NCBI GenBank assembly: GCA_963777045.1
Contig: CAVZPD010000026.1
Coordinates: 69,943-133,942 of the forward strand
DNA length: 64,000 nt
Source: JAPSGM01 sp963777045
GTDB taxonomy: Bacteria; Chloroflexota; Limnocylindria; QHBO01
Direction: 5' to 3'
Position 1 is the stretch's first letter. Each line of letters starts with the position of its first letter. The position numbers and the translations under genes are program-made. The notes beneath the pieces were generated by a model. It saw only the letters and a list, made by a program, of their open reading frames with translations, had not been told where the DNA came from and did not search any database. This document shows, piece by piece, positions 7,763 to 16,819 of this stretch.

Positions 7763-9853
7763 TCACGCCGCGTCGCCCTCTTCGTCGGCCGTGGCGAACT
7801 CGGCGCGCAGGCGAGCCAGCTGCGGGCGCTGTTCCAGCAGGGGGTCGCCTGCGACCAGCACGGCGGCCACCTCGCGGGCCCGCTCTGCCAGCGCCACGTG
7901 CCGCGGCTCGAAGAGCGAGGCCACCTTCAACGGCGGGAGCCCCGACTGTCGGGTCCCGAGCAGGTTGCCCGCTCCGCGCAGCTCCAGATCGGCCTCGGCG
8001 ATGGTGAAGCCGTCCGACGAGCCGCGCAGCACATCGAGGCGGCGACGAGCGGTCTCGTCATCGGCATCGCTGAGGAGGATGCAGAAGGACCGATGCGCGC
8101 CCCGTCCCACCCGGCCGCGCAGCTGGTGCAGCTGGGCCAGGCCGAACCGCTCGGCATCCTCGATCAGCATCACGCTCGCGTTCGGCACATCGATCCCCAC
8201 CTCGATGACTGATGTCGCCACCAGCACGTCGAGCGCCCCGGCCGCGAACGCCTGCATCGTCTCGTCACGCAGGTCGGCGCGTTGCTGACCGTGCACGAGA
8301 CCGATGCGCAGGTCCGGCAGCGCGCCGCGGAGTCGCCCCACCTCGGCCTCCGCCGAGGCAACGGTCAGGGCTTCGCTCTCGACCACCAGCGGCACCACCA
8401 CGAAGGACTGGCGCCCCGCGGCCGCCTCGGACGCGAGGAAGCCCTGGATGCGCGGCAGCGACGACCGGTCGCGGATCTCCGTTCGGATCGGCTGCCGGCC
8501 GGGCGGCAGCTCTCGGATGGTGGAGATCGACAGGTCGCCGTAGAAGGTGAGTGCCAGCGTCCTCGGGATGGGCGTTGCGGTCAGGGCCAGGACGTGCGGC
8601 TCGAGTCCCGACCCCTTGGCCTGCAGGGCCGCTCTCTGCGCAACCCCGAAGCGGTGCTGCTCGTCCACCACGGCGAGGCCGAGCCGCCGGAAGGTGACCG
8701 CCTCGCTGATGACGGCATGGGTGCCGATCACGACCTCCGCCTCACCCGCCTCGATCGCCCGGTGGATCTCCTGCTTCTCGGCCGTCTTGAGCGAGCCGGA
8801 GAGGAACTCGGCACGCACGCCCAGCACGTCGAGCAGGGGGGACAGCCCGGCGTGGTGCTGCCGGGCCAGGATCTCGGTGGGCGCCATCAGCGCGGCCTGC
8901 CATCCGCTCCGCACCACGCCCGCCAGCGCCACCGCAGCCACCGCCGTCTTGCCGCTGCCCACGTCCCCCTGCAGCAGGCGCCGCATCGGCTGCTCGGACG
9001 CCAGGTCGCGCACGACCTCCTCGACCGCCCTGCGCTGGTCGCCGGTGAGGCCGAAGGGCAGCGCGTCGAGGAGCCGATCCAGCTCTCCGGCGTCGATCTC
9101 CACCCTTGCGGCGCGCAGCGCTCCTCGCGCCAGCCGGGCCTGGGCCAGCGTCAGCTGCAGGGCCAGGAGCTCGTCGTAGGCGAGCCGATCGAGCGCCGAT
9201 ACGACGTCAACCGCCTCCTCCGGAAAGTGGGCCGCCTGCAGCGCCTCGCCCAGTGGTGGCAACCCGATCCGCTCCCCCGGAAGCAGCGGATCGTCGAGGG
9301 CGGGCAGGGCGCGAGCCAGGATCCGGGCCAGGAGCTCGCGCACGCGACGCTGGGTGACGCCGGAGACCAGCCGGTAGACGGGAACGACGCGCCCCGTGTG
9401 CATCGACTCGCGCCCGGCGGGCGAGAACTCCGGGGAGGTGAACTGTGGCCGCCAGCCGCGCAGCACGACCTTGCCGCTCACCACGATCTCGTCACCGGCC
9501 CGCAGCCGCGTCTCCACGTAGCGCCGTCCGAACCAGATCGCCTCGGCCGTGCCGCCGTCCTCGTCGACCAGCTGCGCAACGACGCGCTGCGGGCGCCGTC
9601 CGAAGCCCTTCTCCACGCGCACGTCGCTGACCCGCACGCGCGCCGACTGCTTCTCGTCGGGAAGGAGCTCGCGCAGCGGGCGCAGGTCGCTGAAGTCGTC
9701 GTAGCGGAACGGCAGGTAGAAGAGGGCCTGCCGCGGCGTCACGATGCCGAGGCGGGCGAGGGCCGCGGCGCCTCGGCCCAGCTCGGGCAGCGCGCTGCGG
9801 ATGGGCTGGTCCAGCTCCTCGGGCGAGAGGGCGGGCGCGGTGCTCAGCGCCAC
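7763..9853 (-). CDS. recG: ATP-dependent DNA helicase RecG
   Basis: RecG remodels stalled replication forks and Holliday junctions. An N-terminal wedge/OB domain precedes the helicase core with Walker A GDVGSGKTAVAAVA, DEQH box (VVDEQHRFGV), TATPIPRTLAL and a C-terminal QLRGRVGRG. I chose the GTG at 9853 (MALSTAPALSPEELDQP, about 696 residues). An ATG at 9928 is in frame, but it reads upstream of a TAGGAT box (9893-9888) and adds low-complexity sequence. The gene heads a recG-rsmD-coaD operon, divergent from rpmB. Confidence 0.93.
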   Translation of the reverse strand: MALSTAPALSPEELDQPIRSALPELGRGAAALARLGIVTPRQALFYLPFRYDDFSDLRPLRELLPDEKQSARVRVSDVRVEKGFGRRPQRVVAQLVDEDGGTAEAIWFGRRYVETRLRAGDEIVVSGKVVLRGWRPQFTSPEFSPAGRESMHTGRVVPVYRLVSGVTQRRVRELLARILARALPALDDPLLPGERIGLPPLGEALQAAHFPEEAVDVVSALDRLAYDELLALQLTLAQARLARGALRAARVEIDAGELDRLLDALPFGLTGDQRRAVEEVVRDLASEQPMRRLLQGDVGSGKTAVAAVALAGVVRSGWQAALMAPTEILARQHHAGLSPLLDVLGVRAEFLSGSLKTAEKQEIHRAIEAGEAEVVIGTHAVISEAVTFRRLGLAVVDEQHRFGVAQRAALQAKGSGLEPHVLALTATPIPRTLALTFYGDLSISTIRELPPGRQPIRTEIRDRSSLPRIQGFLASEAAAGRQSFVVVPLVVESEALTVASAEAEVGRLRGALPDLRIGLVHGQQRADLRDETMQAFAAGALDVLVATSVIEVGIDVPNASVMLIEDAERFGLAQLHQLRGRVGRGAHRSFCILLSDADDETARRRLDVLRGSSDGFTIAEADLELRGAGNLLGTRQSGLPPLKVASLFEPRHVALAERAREVAAVLVAGDPLLEQRPQLARLRAEFATADEEGDAA

Positions 9854-9966
9854 GCGCGGTCCAGCCCTGGCCGTCGTTGCATGGCCCGATCCTAGCGTGC
9901 TAGCATCGGCGCGTTCCGGCGGCGCCATCCACGGTGCCCCGGTTCCTTCGTGATTGGAGATCCCTC

Positions 9967-10158
9967 ATGGCACGACAGTGCGAAATCTGCGGCAAGAAGC
10001 CGATCACCGGCTGGAACCCGCAGTCGGTCGGGATGAACCGCAAGCGCGCGCTGCGCCGCTGGATCCCGAATCTGCAGACTGCGGTCGTCCAGCGCAACGG
10101 CAAGCCCGTCCGGGTCAAGGCCTGCTCGCGCTGCCGCCGCACGGCGGAGAAGGCCTGA
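9967..10158 (+). CDS. rpmB: 50S ribosomal protein L28
   Basis: This is a 63-residue L28: MARQCEICGKKPITGWN followed by the basic KRALRRWIPNLQ segment and CSRCRRT at the C-terminus, giving a four-cysteine zinc pattern. The start is ATG 9967, behind GGAG eight bases upstream. It is transcribed away from recG, probably from TAGCAT at about 9900-9905. Confidence 0.94.
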   Translation: MARQCEICGKKPITGWNPQSVGMNRKRALRRWIPNLQTAVVQRNGKPVRVKACSRCRRTAEKA

Positions 10159-10182
10159 CCCTCCTCCCCTGACGGACCGATG

Positions 10183-10206
10183 CGCCCGCGTCTCCTGACG
10201 CGGGCG
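10183..10206 (+). terminator. Terminator-like hairpin after rpmB
   Basis: A perfect 10-bp stem (CGCCCGCGTC / GACGCGGGCG) with a TCCT loop starts 25 bases after the rpmB stop. There is no U-run, so it may be a GC-rich hairpin terminator or an RNA 3'-end stabiliser. Confidence 0.6.
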
Positions 10207-10255
10207 TCGCCATGTCCGATGCCACCTCTGGTCCGAAGCGACGTCCGAGCGACGG

Positions 10256-10435
10256 CCGATAGATCGCCGGATCTGCGCCCGGACAACGGCTGGGGCTCAC
10301 ACGTGCTCGATCTATCGGTGCAGGCGGAGCGTGGAGGCGGGCGGCGGGCCAGTCACCGGGCATGTCCTGCACCGATAGACCACCCAAATCGACTCCCCGA
10401 CGCCGCCCAAGGCAACGTTTCGAAGATTTATCGAC
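10256..10435. repeat. Alternating-orientation motif element (repeat family R2, copy A)
   Basis: Four copies of one motif alternate in orientation: CCGATAGAT (10256-10264), TCTATCGGTGCAGG (10311-10324), CCTGCACCGATAGA (10366-10379) and a diverged TTTATCGAC (10427-10435). The two middle copies are a perfect 14-bp inverted repeat. Copy B at 29371-29548 has the same four motifs at almost the same spacing (53 vs 53, 55 vs 54, 61 vs 62 bases). The element occupies the gap between the convergent rpmB and dtd. No coding sequence is seen. Confidence 0.8.
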
Positions 10436-10456
10436 CCAGCGCCCACTCTCCGCACG

Positions 10457-10906
10457 TCATAGGTCGCGCTCCGAGTCGAGGACCAGGGTGAACGGACCGT
10501 CGTTGACGAGCTCCACCTCCATCTCCGCACCGAACCGACCCGTCGCCACCCGGTGCCCGGCCTCGCGCAGCCGCCCGACGAACCGTTCGACCAGCGGGGC
10601 GGCCGTCTCCGGCCCTGCGGCATCGGTGAAACCGGGGCGTCGGCCGCGCCGAACGTCGGCGTAGAGCGTGAACTGGCTCACGACCAGGAACTCGCCGGCC
10701 GCATCGGCGATGGCGAGGTTGGTGCGGCCGTCGGCGTCCTCGAAGTAGCGCAGCCCGGCCAGCTTGGCGGCCATGCGGTCGACGGCCTCCGGCGTGTCGT
10801 CCCGCGCAATCCCGCACAGGACCACGGCACCCCGACCGATGCTTCCCACCTCCTCGCCGCCCACGCGGACGGCCGCACGGGTCACCCGCTGGATGACCAG
10901 ACGCAT
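10457..10906 (-). CDS. dtd: D-aminoacyl-tRNA deacylase
   Basis: Dtd hydrolyses D-amino acids (and Gly) from mischarged tRNA. The 149-residue protein shows MRLVIQRVTRAAVRV at the N-terminus, the catalytic SQFTLYAD loop and NDGPFTLVL near the C-terminus, which carries the cross-subunit Gly-cis-Pro type motif. Length is standard. Confidence 0.94.
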   Translation of the reverse strand: MRLVIQRVTRAAVRVGGEEVGSIGRGAVVLCGIARDDTPEAVDRMAAKLAGLRYFEDADGRTNLAIADAAGEFLVVSQFTLYADVRRGRRPGFTDAAGPETAAPLVERFVGRLREAGHRVATGRFGAEMEVELVNDGPFTLVLDSERDL

Positions 10907-10910
10907 CGGC

Positions 10911-12548
10911 TCAGGAAGCTGGCGAGGCCGCAGCCGACCCCGAGGCCGCCGGTTTCGCGGATGCCGCGGGGGCGATCGAGGTCAGCGGCCCGGCATCCTC
11001 GCCCTCGCGCGGCGGACCCAGGGCCGCCTCCGTGAAACGGGACTGCGCGTTCCAGATCATCCAGCCGTAGGTCCCGTTGTCGGCGGCAGCCTGCATCTCC
11101 GCCTCGACCTGTGCCGCGGTGTACGGCGGGAACTCGCCGTAGCCGAAGTCCTGGATCCACGGCCGGATCTTCATCGGCAGGCCGGCCGACTGCTCGTTCA
11201 TGATCTGGAGCGTCTTGTCGATCACGTCGTACGGCGCCGTATTCGGCACGGGGTGCCCGAACACGCCGGGGCCGTAGTGGCTCGGGTAGACCATGGGGCT
11301 GAAGTAGTCGATGTACGGCATGATCACCTCGGGCCGCTGGCCGATGCCCTGGTCGTCGGGGATGATGAAGCTGATCGGGAAGACGTCGGCCGAGAGGAAT
11401 GCCTTCTCCGCCTCCATCCGATCGGAGACGACCCTGAAGATGCGCCGGATGGCCGGCAGGCGGAACGATTGCGTGTTGGGCAGGTTGGTGTCGGCCACGT
11501 CGTACGGCCCGTCGCTGAAGAAGCGGATGTAGTCGAGCTGGACCTCGTCGAACCCCTTGTCGGCGAGATCGCCCGCGATGGCGGCGAGGTACTCGGCCAC
11601 GCCAGGGGCTGCAGGATCCAGCCAGATCCCGCCGCCGTAGTCGCGCCAGGGCTCGCCCGTCGCCGCATTCCGCACGGCCAGCTCGGGTCGCGATGAGCCG
11701 ACCGTGTTGTCCTTCATCGAAACCATGCGCGCGATGGTGTAGATCCCGCGCTCCTTCAGCCTGGGAAGCAGCTCGGCCAGGTCGAAGATGGGTCGGTCGG
11801 CCGCCCCCGAGGCCATCGCCTCGGGCAGATCGGTCTCGTAGTAGAGCCAGCCGCCCGTCTCCTTGACATCGATCACCATCGCGTTGATCTCGGTGCGATC
11901 GATGAGGTCGAGCAGCTCATCCAGGCGGCCGGGCGCCTCGAAGACTGCTGCCGGCGCGTAGAGCGCCCGAGCCTCGAACGGCTGCATGCCGACGTCCTTG
12001 GTCATCTGCTCGTCGATCGGCAGCTCCACCAGACGGAAGCCCGGCATCTTGTAGACGATGGTCCCCTCCTCGGGCACGTCCGCCAGCCGGTAGCCGCCGT
12101 CCTCCCCGGTGCGGGCGATCTCCTGGCTGCCATCCACGAAGACGCGCACGCCGGAGAGCGGCTTGCCGTCAGCGTCCTGGACGACCCCGCTCAGCACGTT
12201 GCTGCGCAGCTCGACCTGGAGGGTGCCATCGGCGGGAACGGTGGCGGTCGCCGGGTCGTAGCCGTCGCCGCTGACCTCCACCTCGGCGCCGACCGGCGCG
12301 GTGATGACGGCCTCGCCCTGCTCGTCGGTGACGACGGCCTGGGAAGATCCCTGCGCCGTGACGCTGAGCCCGGGCACGGGCTGTCCGCTGGTCCGTCCGA
12401 GGGCGACGACGGTCAGCTCGCGCGGCTGCTCTGCGGTCGGAGCCGGCGTCTGTCCGGGGGGCAGGGGCTCGGACTCACCGCATGCGGCGAGCACCACGGC
12501 CAGGGCCAGGAGGATCGCGATCGAGCGCGGGGAGGAGACGCGGGACAG
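10911..12548 (-). CDS. DUF4015-type glycoside-hydrolase-like lipoprotein with a probable CTG start
   Basis: The mature protein has two carboxypeptidase-regulatory-like beta domains (about residues 40-180), then a TIM-barrel-like region of the DUF4015/GHL10 type (NAMVIDVKETGG, GFDEVQLDYIRF, YIDYFSPMVYPSHYG). The C-terminal tail is Ala/Ser/Pro-rich. A lipobox LAAC follows a hydrophobic segment. A GTG at 12497 would leave only six residues before the Cys. A CTG at 12548, seven bases after AAAGGAG (12562-12556), gives a full lipoprotein signal with two Arg residues, so I use it. The substrate is unknown. Confidence 0.8.
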   Translation of the reverse strand: MSRVSSPRSIAILLALAVVLAACGESEPLPPGQTPAPTAEQPRELTVVALGRTSGQPVPGLSVTAQGSSQAVVTDEQGEAVITAPVGAEVEVSGDGYDPATATVPADGTLQVELRSNVLSGVVQDADGKPLSGVRVFVDGSQEIARTGEDGGYRLADVPEEGTIVYKMPGFRLVELPIDEQMTKDVGMQPFEARALYAPAAVFEAPGRLDELLDLIDRTEINAMVIDVKETGGWLYYETDLPEAMASGAADRPIFDLAELLPRLKERGIYTIARMVSMKDNTVGSSRPELAVRNAATGEPWRDYGGGIWLDPAAPGVAEYLAAIAGDLADKGFDEVQLDYIRFFSDGPYDVADTNLPNTQSFRLPAIRRIFRVVSDRMEAEKAFLSADVFPISFIIPDDQGIGQRPEVIMPYIDYFSPMVYPSHYGPGVFGHPVPNTAPYDVIDKTLQIMNEQSAGLPMKIRPWIQDFGYGEFPPYTAAQVEAEMQAAADNGTYGWMIWNAQSRFTEAALGPPREGEDAGPLTSIAPAASAKPAASGSAAASPAS

Positions 12549-12579
12549 CAGGTGGCTCCTTTCGATTCAGCTTGGCGGC

Positions 12580-13272
12580 TCAGCTTGCGCCATGATCGGT
12601 CGCGGCGGCGCGCAGCGCCTCCACCACGGGGGCGAGATCGCCTTCGTTGGCGTACAGGGCGCTCCCCGTGACCAGGATGTCGCCGCCGGCAGCATACGCG
12701 GGACCGATGGTCTGCAGGCTGACCCCGCCGTCGACGCCGATCGGCAGGTCGAGCCCGCGTCGCTCCGCCTCCGAACGCAGCGCGGCGAGCTTCGGCAGGA
12801 CATCGGCGATGAAGGCCTGGCCACCCCACCCGGGGTGGACGGACATGACCAGCACGAGGTCGACCTGGTCGAGGTAGGGATGGGCCGCCTCTGCCGGCGT
12901 CTCGGGATTGAGCGCCAGGCCTGCCGCGCGGCCCGTCCGGTGGATCTCCTCGATCACCGCGGCGGGATCGTCATCGGCCTCGACGTGGAACGCGACGACG
13001 TCGCTGCCCGCGTCCGCGAACGCGCGGACGTAGCGCAGCGGCTCGCTGATCATCAGGTGGCTGTGGTACGGCAGCGCAGTCTCGGCACGGAGCGCCTCGA
13101 CGACCACCGGCCCCAGGCTGATGTTCTCGACGAAGTGGCCGTCCATCACGTCGAGATGGATCGAGTCGACCCCGGCCTCGACCGCTCGCCGCACCTCCTC
13201 GCCCAGCCGGGCGAAGTCGGCGTTCAGGATGCTGGCGCTGATCTGCGCGCGGCGCGGCTCGGGACGCGTCAT
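12580..13272 (-). CDS. rpe: Ribulose-phosphate 3-epimerase
   Basis: Rpe interconverts ribulose-5-P and xylulose-5-P in the pentose phosphate or Calvin pathway. The 230-residue TIM barrel has ISASILNADFARLGEE, the metal-site HLDVMDGHFVENIS, MSVHPGWGGQ and GVDGGV. The start is ATG 13272, which overlaps the rlmN stop. The long upstream extension of the frame is not used. Confidence 0.95.
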   Translation of the reverse strand: MTRPEPRRAQISASILNADFARLGEEVRRAVEAGVDSIHLDVMDGHFVENISLGPVVVEALRAETALPYHSHLMISEPLRYVRAFADAGSDVVAFHVEADDDPAAVIEEIHRTGRAAGLALNPETPAEAAHPYLDQVDLVLVMSVHPGWGGQAFIADVLPKLAALRSEAERRGLDLPIGVDGGVSLQTIGPAYAAGGDILVTGSALYANEGDLAPVVEALRAAATDHGAS

Positions 13273-14420
13273 GGAAGGGCGGTCTCGACCGGTCGCACAG
13301 TGGCGGGCAGGGGTCGCTTTGCAAGCTGCGCGTGCAGCTGTCCACAGGCCGCCTCGATCTCGCGGCCACGCGTGTCCCGAACGGTGACGGTCACGCCGGC
13401 GGCAGCGAGGACCTCGGCGAAGGCGGCGACGCGTCCCGCCGGTGTCCCGCTCCAGCGCGAGCCGGGGGTCGGGTTGAGCGGGATCAGGTTGACGTGGCTG
13501 CGCCAGCCGCGGGCTCGGCCGGCCAGGCGCTCCGCATCGGCCAGCGAGTCGTTCACGCCGTCGATCATGACGTACTCCAGGCTGACGCGCCGCCCGGTCA
13601 GCTCGGAGAAGCGTCGTCCCGCGTCGATGACCGCGTCGAGGCGCCACTTGCGGTTGATGGGCACCAGCTCGTCGCGCAGCTCGTCGTCGGCAGCGTGCAG
13701 GCTGATGGCGAGGTTGACCTGCGGCAGCTCATCGATCATGGCGTCGATGCCCGGCACCACCCCCGACGTGCTCACCGTGATGTGCCGGGCGCCGATGCCC
13801 AGCCGGTCCGGGTCGTTCAGCAGGCGCACGGCCTCGAAGACGCGCTCGCGGTTGTTCAGCGGCTCGCCCATGCCCATGAAGACGATGTTGTAGTGGCCGG
13901 TCCTGGACCCCGGCCGCCACCCTGCACCCAGTGCCAGCCACGGCTCGCGGTGCCAGTGCAGCACCTGGTCGACGATCTCACCGGGCGTCAGCTGGCGTCC
14001 GAAGCCTGCCTGGCCGGTGGCGCAGAACGGGCAGCCGACGGCGCAGCCCGCCTGGCTGGAGATGCAGATGGTGGTGCGTGCCGAGGACCGGCCCCGCCCC
14101 GGCGCGTGCATCAGCACCGACTCGACGCGCTGGCCGTCGTGCAGCTCGTGGACGGCCTTCGCGGTGAGCCCGTCGTCGCCGCGCAGCACGTGGCTGGCCC
14201 GTATGCAGGAGAAGCGGAACGCATCGGACAGCGCGGCGCGCAGCGCCACCGGCAGGTCGGAGAGGTCCTCGAACGAGGTCGTCTCCGGCCGGTGCACCCC
14301 GGCCAGGATCTGGCGAGCCCGGTACGCAGGCTCGCCGCGGGCCTCGAGCCACGCGGCGAGCGCTTCCGGTTCGATCTCGCTGATCGCCGGGGCAACTCCG
14401 GCGAGGGGAAGCTCAGTCAC
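13269..14420 (-). CDS. rlmN: 23S rRNA (A2503-C2)/tRNA (A37-C2)-methyltransferase RlmN
   Basis: This radical-SAM methyltransferase has the cluster motif CAVGCPFC (Cys126, 130, 133). The second catalytic Cys is in IEAACGQL near residue 359. GEPLNNRERV and RVSLEYVMIDGVND are also family-typical. Length 383 is slightly longer than usual, with a short N-terminal extension. It overlaps the metallopeptidase gene upstream by eight bases and rpe downstream by four. Confidence 0.94.
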   Translation of the reverse strand: MTELPLAGVAPAISEIEPEALAAWLEARGEPAYRARQILAGVHRPETTSFEDLSDLPVALRAALSDAFRFSCIRASHVLRGDDGLTAKAVHELHDGQRVESVLMHAPGRGRSSARTTICISSQAGCAVGCPFCATGQAGFGRQLTPGEIVDQVLHWHREPWLALGAGWRPGSRTGHYNIVFMGMGEPLNNRERVFEAVRLLNDPDRLGIGARHITVSTSGVVPGIDAMIDELPQVNLAISLHAADDELRDELVPINRKWRLDAVIDAGRRFSELTGRRVSLEYVMIDGVNDSLADAERLAGRARGWRSHVNLIPLNPTPGSRWSGTPAGRVAAFAEVLAAAGVTVTVRDTRGREIEAACGQLHAQLAKRPLPATVRPVETALP

Positions 14421-15153
14421 GACGTCCCATGATCAGCATCAGGTAGTAGAGGAAGGTGAGCAGCGCGGTCAGCGCCGCCGCGACGTAGGTCCATGCGGCG
14501 GCCTTGAGGACCTCCCTGGCGCCAGCCTGGCGCTCTCCCAGCATGCCCACGTTGCCGACGAAGGCCAGTGCCTTCCCCGACGCGCCGATCTCGACCGGCA
14601 GCGTGACGAAGGTGAAGACCACGGCTGCGCCGAAGGCGATCAGGCCGATCCAGGCGAGGCCCAGGATCTGGAACCAGACACCGGCGATGATCAGCCACGG
14701 GGCGATGCTGCTCCCGAACTGGACGGCCGGCACGATGGCCTGCCGGACGGTCATCCAAGCGTCTCCCTCGCGATCCTGGAGCGCGTGACCCACCTCGTGA
14801 GCGATCACGGCGGCGGCGGCCACCGAGAGTCGCTCGGCGCCTGGCACGCCGAGCGCGGCCTGCTGCGGGTCGAAGCTGCCCAGCTGCCGCTGCCCGGAGA
14901 CGGCGCTGCTCACCCGCAGCACCTTGCCGCGCGGATCGTAGTGGTCGGTCAGCTGGCCGGGGACCGGCTCGATCTTGACGTCGGTCAGGCCCTGGCGGTC
15001 GAGGAGCCGGCGGGCGAAATCGAAGGCGGACAGGTTGATGCCCGAGTCGACCTTCGACCATTTGGCATAGGTGGAGCGGACGCGCCACGCAGCCCAGCCG
15101 GTGATCGCGATGCTCGGCAGCATCACCAGCAGGACGTACGGCAGGAAGTTCAT
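14413..15153 (-). CDS. Zinc-dependent membrane metallopeptidase (YugP-like)
   Basis: This 246-residue membrane protein has an N-terminal transmembrane segment, a soluble part with the HEVGHALQ zinc motif near residue 121, and three more hydrophobic helices. This layout matches the YugP/neutral-zinc-metallopeptidase-2 family (PF04298). The substrate is unknown. The gene probably leads the rlmN-rpe-lipoprotein transcript from the TATACT box at 15193-15188. Confidence 0.88.
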   Translation of the reverse strand: MNFLPYVLLVMLPSIAITGWAAWRVRSTYAKWSKVDSGINLSAFDFARRLLDRQGLTDVKIEPVPGQLTDHYDPRGKVLRVSSAVSGQRQLGSFDPQQAALGVPGAERLSVAAAAVIAHEVGHALQDREGDAWMTVRQAIVPAVQFGSSIAPWLIIAGVWFQILGLAWIGLIAFGAAVVFTFVTLPVEIGASGKALAFVGNVGMLGERQAGAREVLKAAAWTYVAAALTALLTFLYYLMLIMGRRD

Positions 15154-15187
15154 GGTTGTGTCGTGCTACCTCCTTGGGAGCGTGGCG

Positions 15188-15193
15188 AGTATA
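15188..15193 (-). promoter_or_regulatory. TATACT -10 box upstream of the metallopeptidase gene
   Basis: Minus-strand GGCTATACTCG places TATACT 34 bases before the metallopeptidase ATG. No -35 is recognised. The context is the same as at 5.28, 29.3 and 32.2 kb. Confidence 0.45.
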
Positions 15194-15311
15194 GCCGAGG
15201 GTCGGTGAAGCCTCGGTTCGGCACAGATGAAGACGCGCACACCGTCGACGCGGCACGCGGCGTGCGGGAAGGGCTCTCGACAACCGATGCACATCAGCGA
15301 GGTCAAGCAGC

Positions 15312-15866
15312 ATGAACAAGAAGCAGTGGATGGAGGCCGTGCGCGAGGCGCGTCGTGCCGCCGAGGCAAAGGCTGGTCGGCGGGGTCCCGGCCCCGGCAG
15401 CCTCCTGCTGGTCGGCGCTGTCGGCGCCGCCATCGGCGCGGCGCTGGCGCACCTGTTCGATCCCGACCGGGGCCGATCGCGCCGGGCCCGCTACGCCGAC
15501 CAGGCGGCGGCGCTCGTTCGCGACGCGGGCGAAGGGCTGGAGCGTGGACGGCGCAGCGTCACCTCGACCATCGAAGCCAAGTCCTCGGCCATCACCAAGG
15601 GACACGGCGGCGAGGTGATGCCGAACGATGCCGCGCTCTCGGACAAGGTCGAGACGGAGCTGTTCGGCGACCCGAGCGTGCCGAAGGGCGCCATCAACAT
15701 CAACGTCGAGCAGGGCATCGTGGTGCTGCGCGGGGAGGTCCCCGACGCGGGCATGAGCGAGCGCCTGGAGAACGCGGCGCGCCGGATCCCCGGCGTGTGG
15801 GAGGTCGAGAACCTGCTGCACCTCCCTGGGGAGCCCGCCCCGAGCGAGCCGCAGCCGGCGCGCTAA
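15312..15866 (+). CDS. BON-domain protein with one transmembrane segment
   Basis: This 184-residue protein has an N-terminal basic helix, a Gly/Ala-rich hydrophobic segment (LLLVGAVGAAIGAALAHLF) followed by DPDRGRSRRA, and a C-terminal BON domain. In that domain DKVETELFGDPSVPKGAININVEQ contains the glycine-bearing core and GIVVLRGEVPD follows. BON domains often bind membranes or act in osmotic protection. The gene converges on fmt with a four-base overlap of stops. Confidence 0.82.
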   Translation: MNKKQWMEAVREARRAAEAKAGRRGPGPGSLLLVGAVGAAIGAALAHLFDPDRGRSRRARYADQAAALVRDAGEGLERGRRSVTSTIEAKSSAITKGHGGEVMPNDAALSDKVETELFGDPSVPKGAININVEQGIVVLRGEVPDAGMSERLENAARRIPGVWEVENLLHLPGEPAPSEPQPAR

Positions 15867-16819
15867 GGGGCGTCGGCGACGGGGGGCGCCGTCCCCAGCA
15901 GCACGTGGTCGCGGGGCAGGCCCCGTCGCCACGCGTCGCCCGGCATGGCGGGGCGACCGGCGGCCTGCACCACTTCGAGCACCAGCGCTCCTTCACCGCA
16001 CGCCACGCGCGGCCAGTCGCCGGGCAGCAGCGCGCCGATCGGGACGCCGCTGACGCCCGCCACCGCCCGCGCCGCGCGTACGTGGAGCCGTTGGGTGTCG
16101 AGGGTCGTCCAGGCTCCGGGCCACGGCTGCAGCGCTCGAACCTGGCGGTCGATCTCCTCGGCGGATCGGCGCCAGTCGATCCATCCGTCCGACCTGCTGA
16201 AGGGATGGATGTGCGTCATGGCGGCGTCATCCTGCGGCTCGGCCGCGGCTGCGTCGCGCGGCCAGTCGCGGAGGCGATCGGGGACGACGTCGGCGGCCAG
16301 GAGCGAGAGCCGTTCCTCCAGCTCGGGCGTCGTTTCGCGTCCCGCCAGCTGGACCGGCCACTGGGCGACGATGGGGCCGGCATCGAGCTCCGGCGTCATG
16401 ATCATGAGCGTCACGCCCGCCACGTCGTCACCGGCCAGGATGGTCGAGGCGACCGGTGCCGCGCCGCGATGCCGCGGGAGGAGCGACGGATGCACGTTCA
16501 GCGGCGGTCGCTCCCCCATCTGCAGGACATCGTCCGGCACGAGCTGGCCGTAGGCCGCCAGCAGCAGGGCGTCAGGGGCGAAGTCGCGGAGGATGGCGCG
16601 GCCTCCGTCGGATCGGAGGCGTCGGGGCGTCTCCACCCGCAGGCCGTGCTCACGTGACCACGCCGCGATCGGTGACGGACGCGTCTGGAGGCCTCGGCCG
16701 GCGGGACGATCCGGCTGGCTGATCACGAGTGGCGCCTCGCCCTCCGCAACGAGCCGGGCAAGGAGCGGGACGCCGAAGCTGCCGGTTCCCAGGAAGACGA
16801 GGCGGCCGAGGTCGCCCAC
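15863..16819 (-). CDS. fmt: Methionyl-tRNA formyltransferase
   Basis: Fmt formylates initiator Met-tRNA. The 318-residue protein (GTG start directly after the def stop) has LVFLGTGSFGVP, the formyl-folate-binding HPSLLPRHRGAAP region near residue 110, LDAGPIV, and a C-terminal OB-like domain. It is adjacent to def, the usual def-fmt pair. Confidence 0.95.
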   Translation of the reverse strand: MGDLGRLVFLGTGSFGVPLLARLVAEGEAPLVISQPDRPAGRGLQTRPSPIAAWSREHGLRVETPRRLRSDGGRAILRDFAPDALLLAAYGQLVPDDVLQMGERPPLNVHPSLLPRHRGAAPVASTILAGDDVAGVTLMIMTPELDAGPIVAQWPVQLAGRETTPELEERLSLLAADVVPDRLRDWPRDAAAAEPQDDAAMTHIHPFSRSDGWIDWRRSAEEIDRQVRALQPWPGAWTTLDTQRLHVRAARAVAGVSGVPIGALLPGDWPRVACGEGALVLEVVQAAGRPAMPGDAWRRGLPRDHVLLGTAPPVADAP

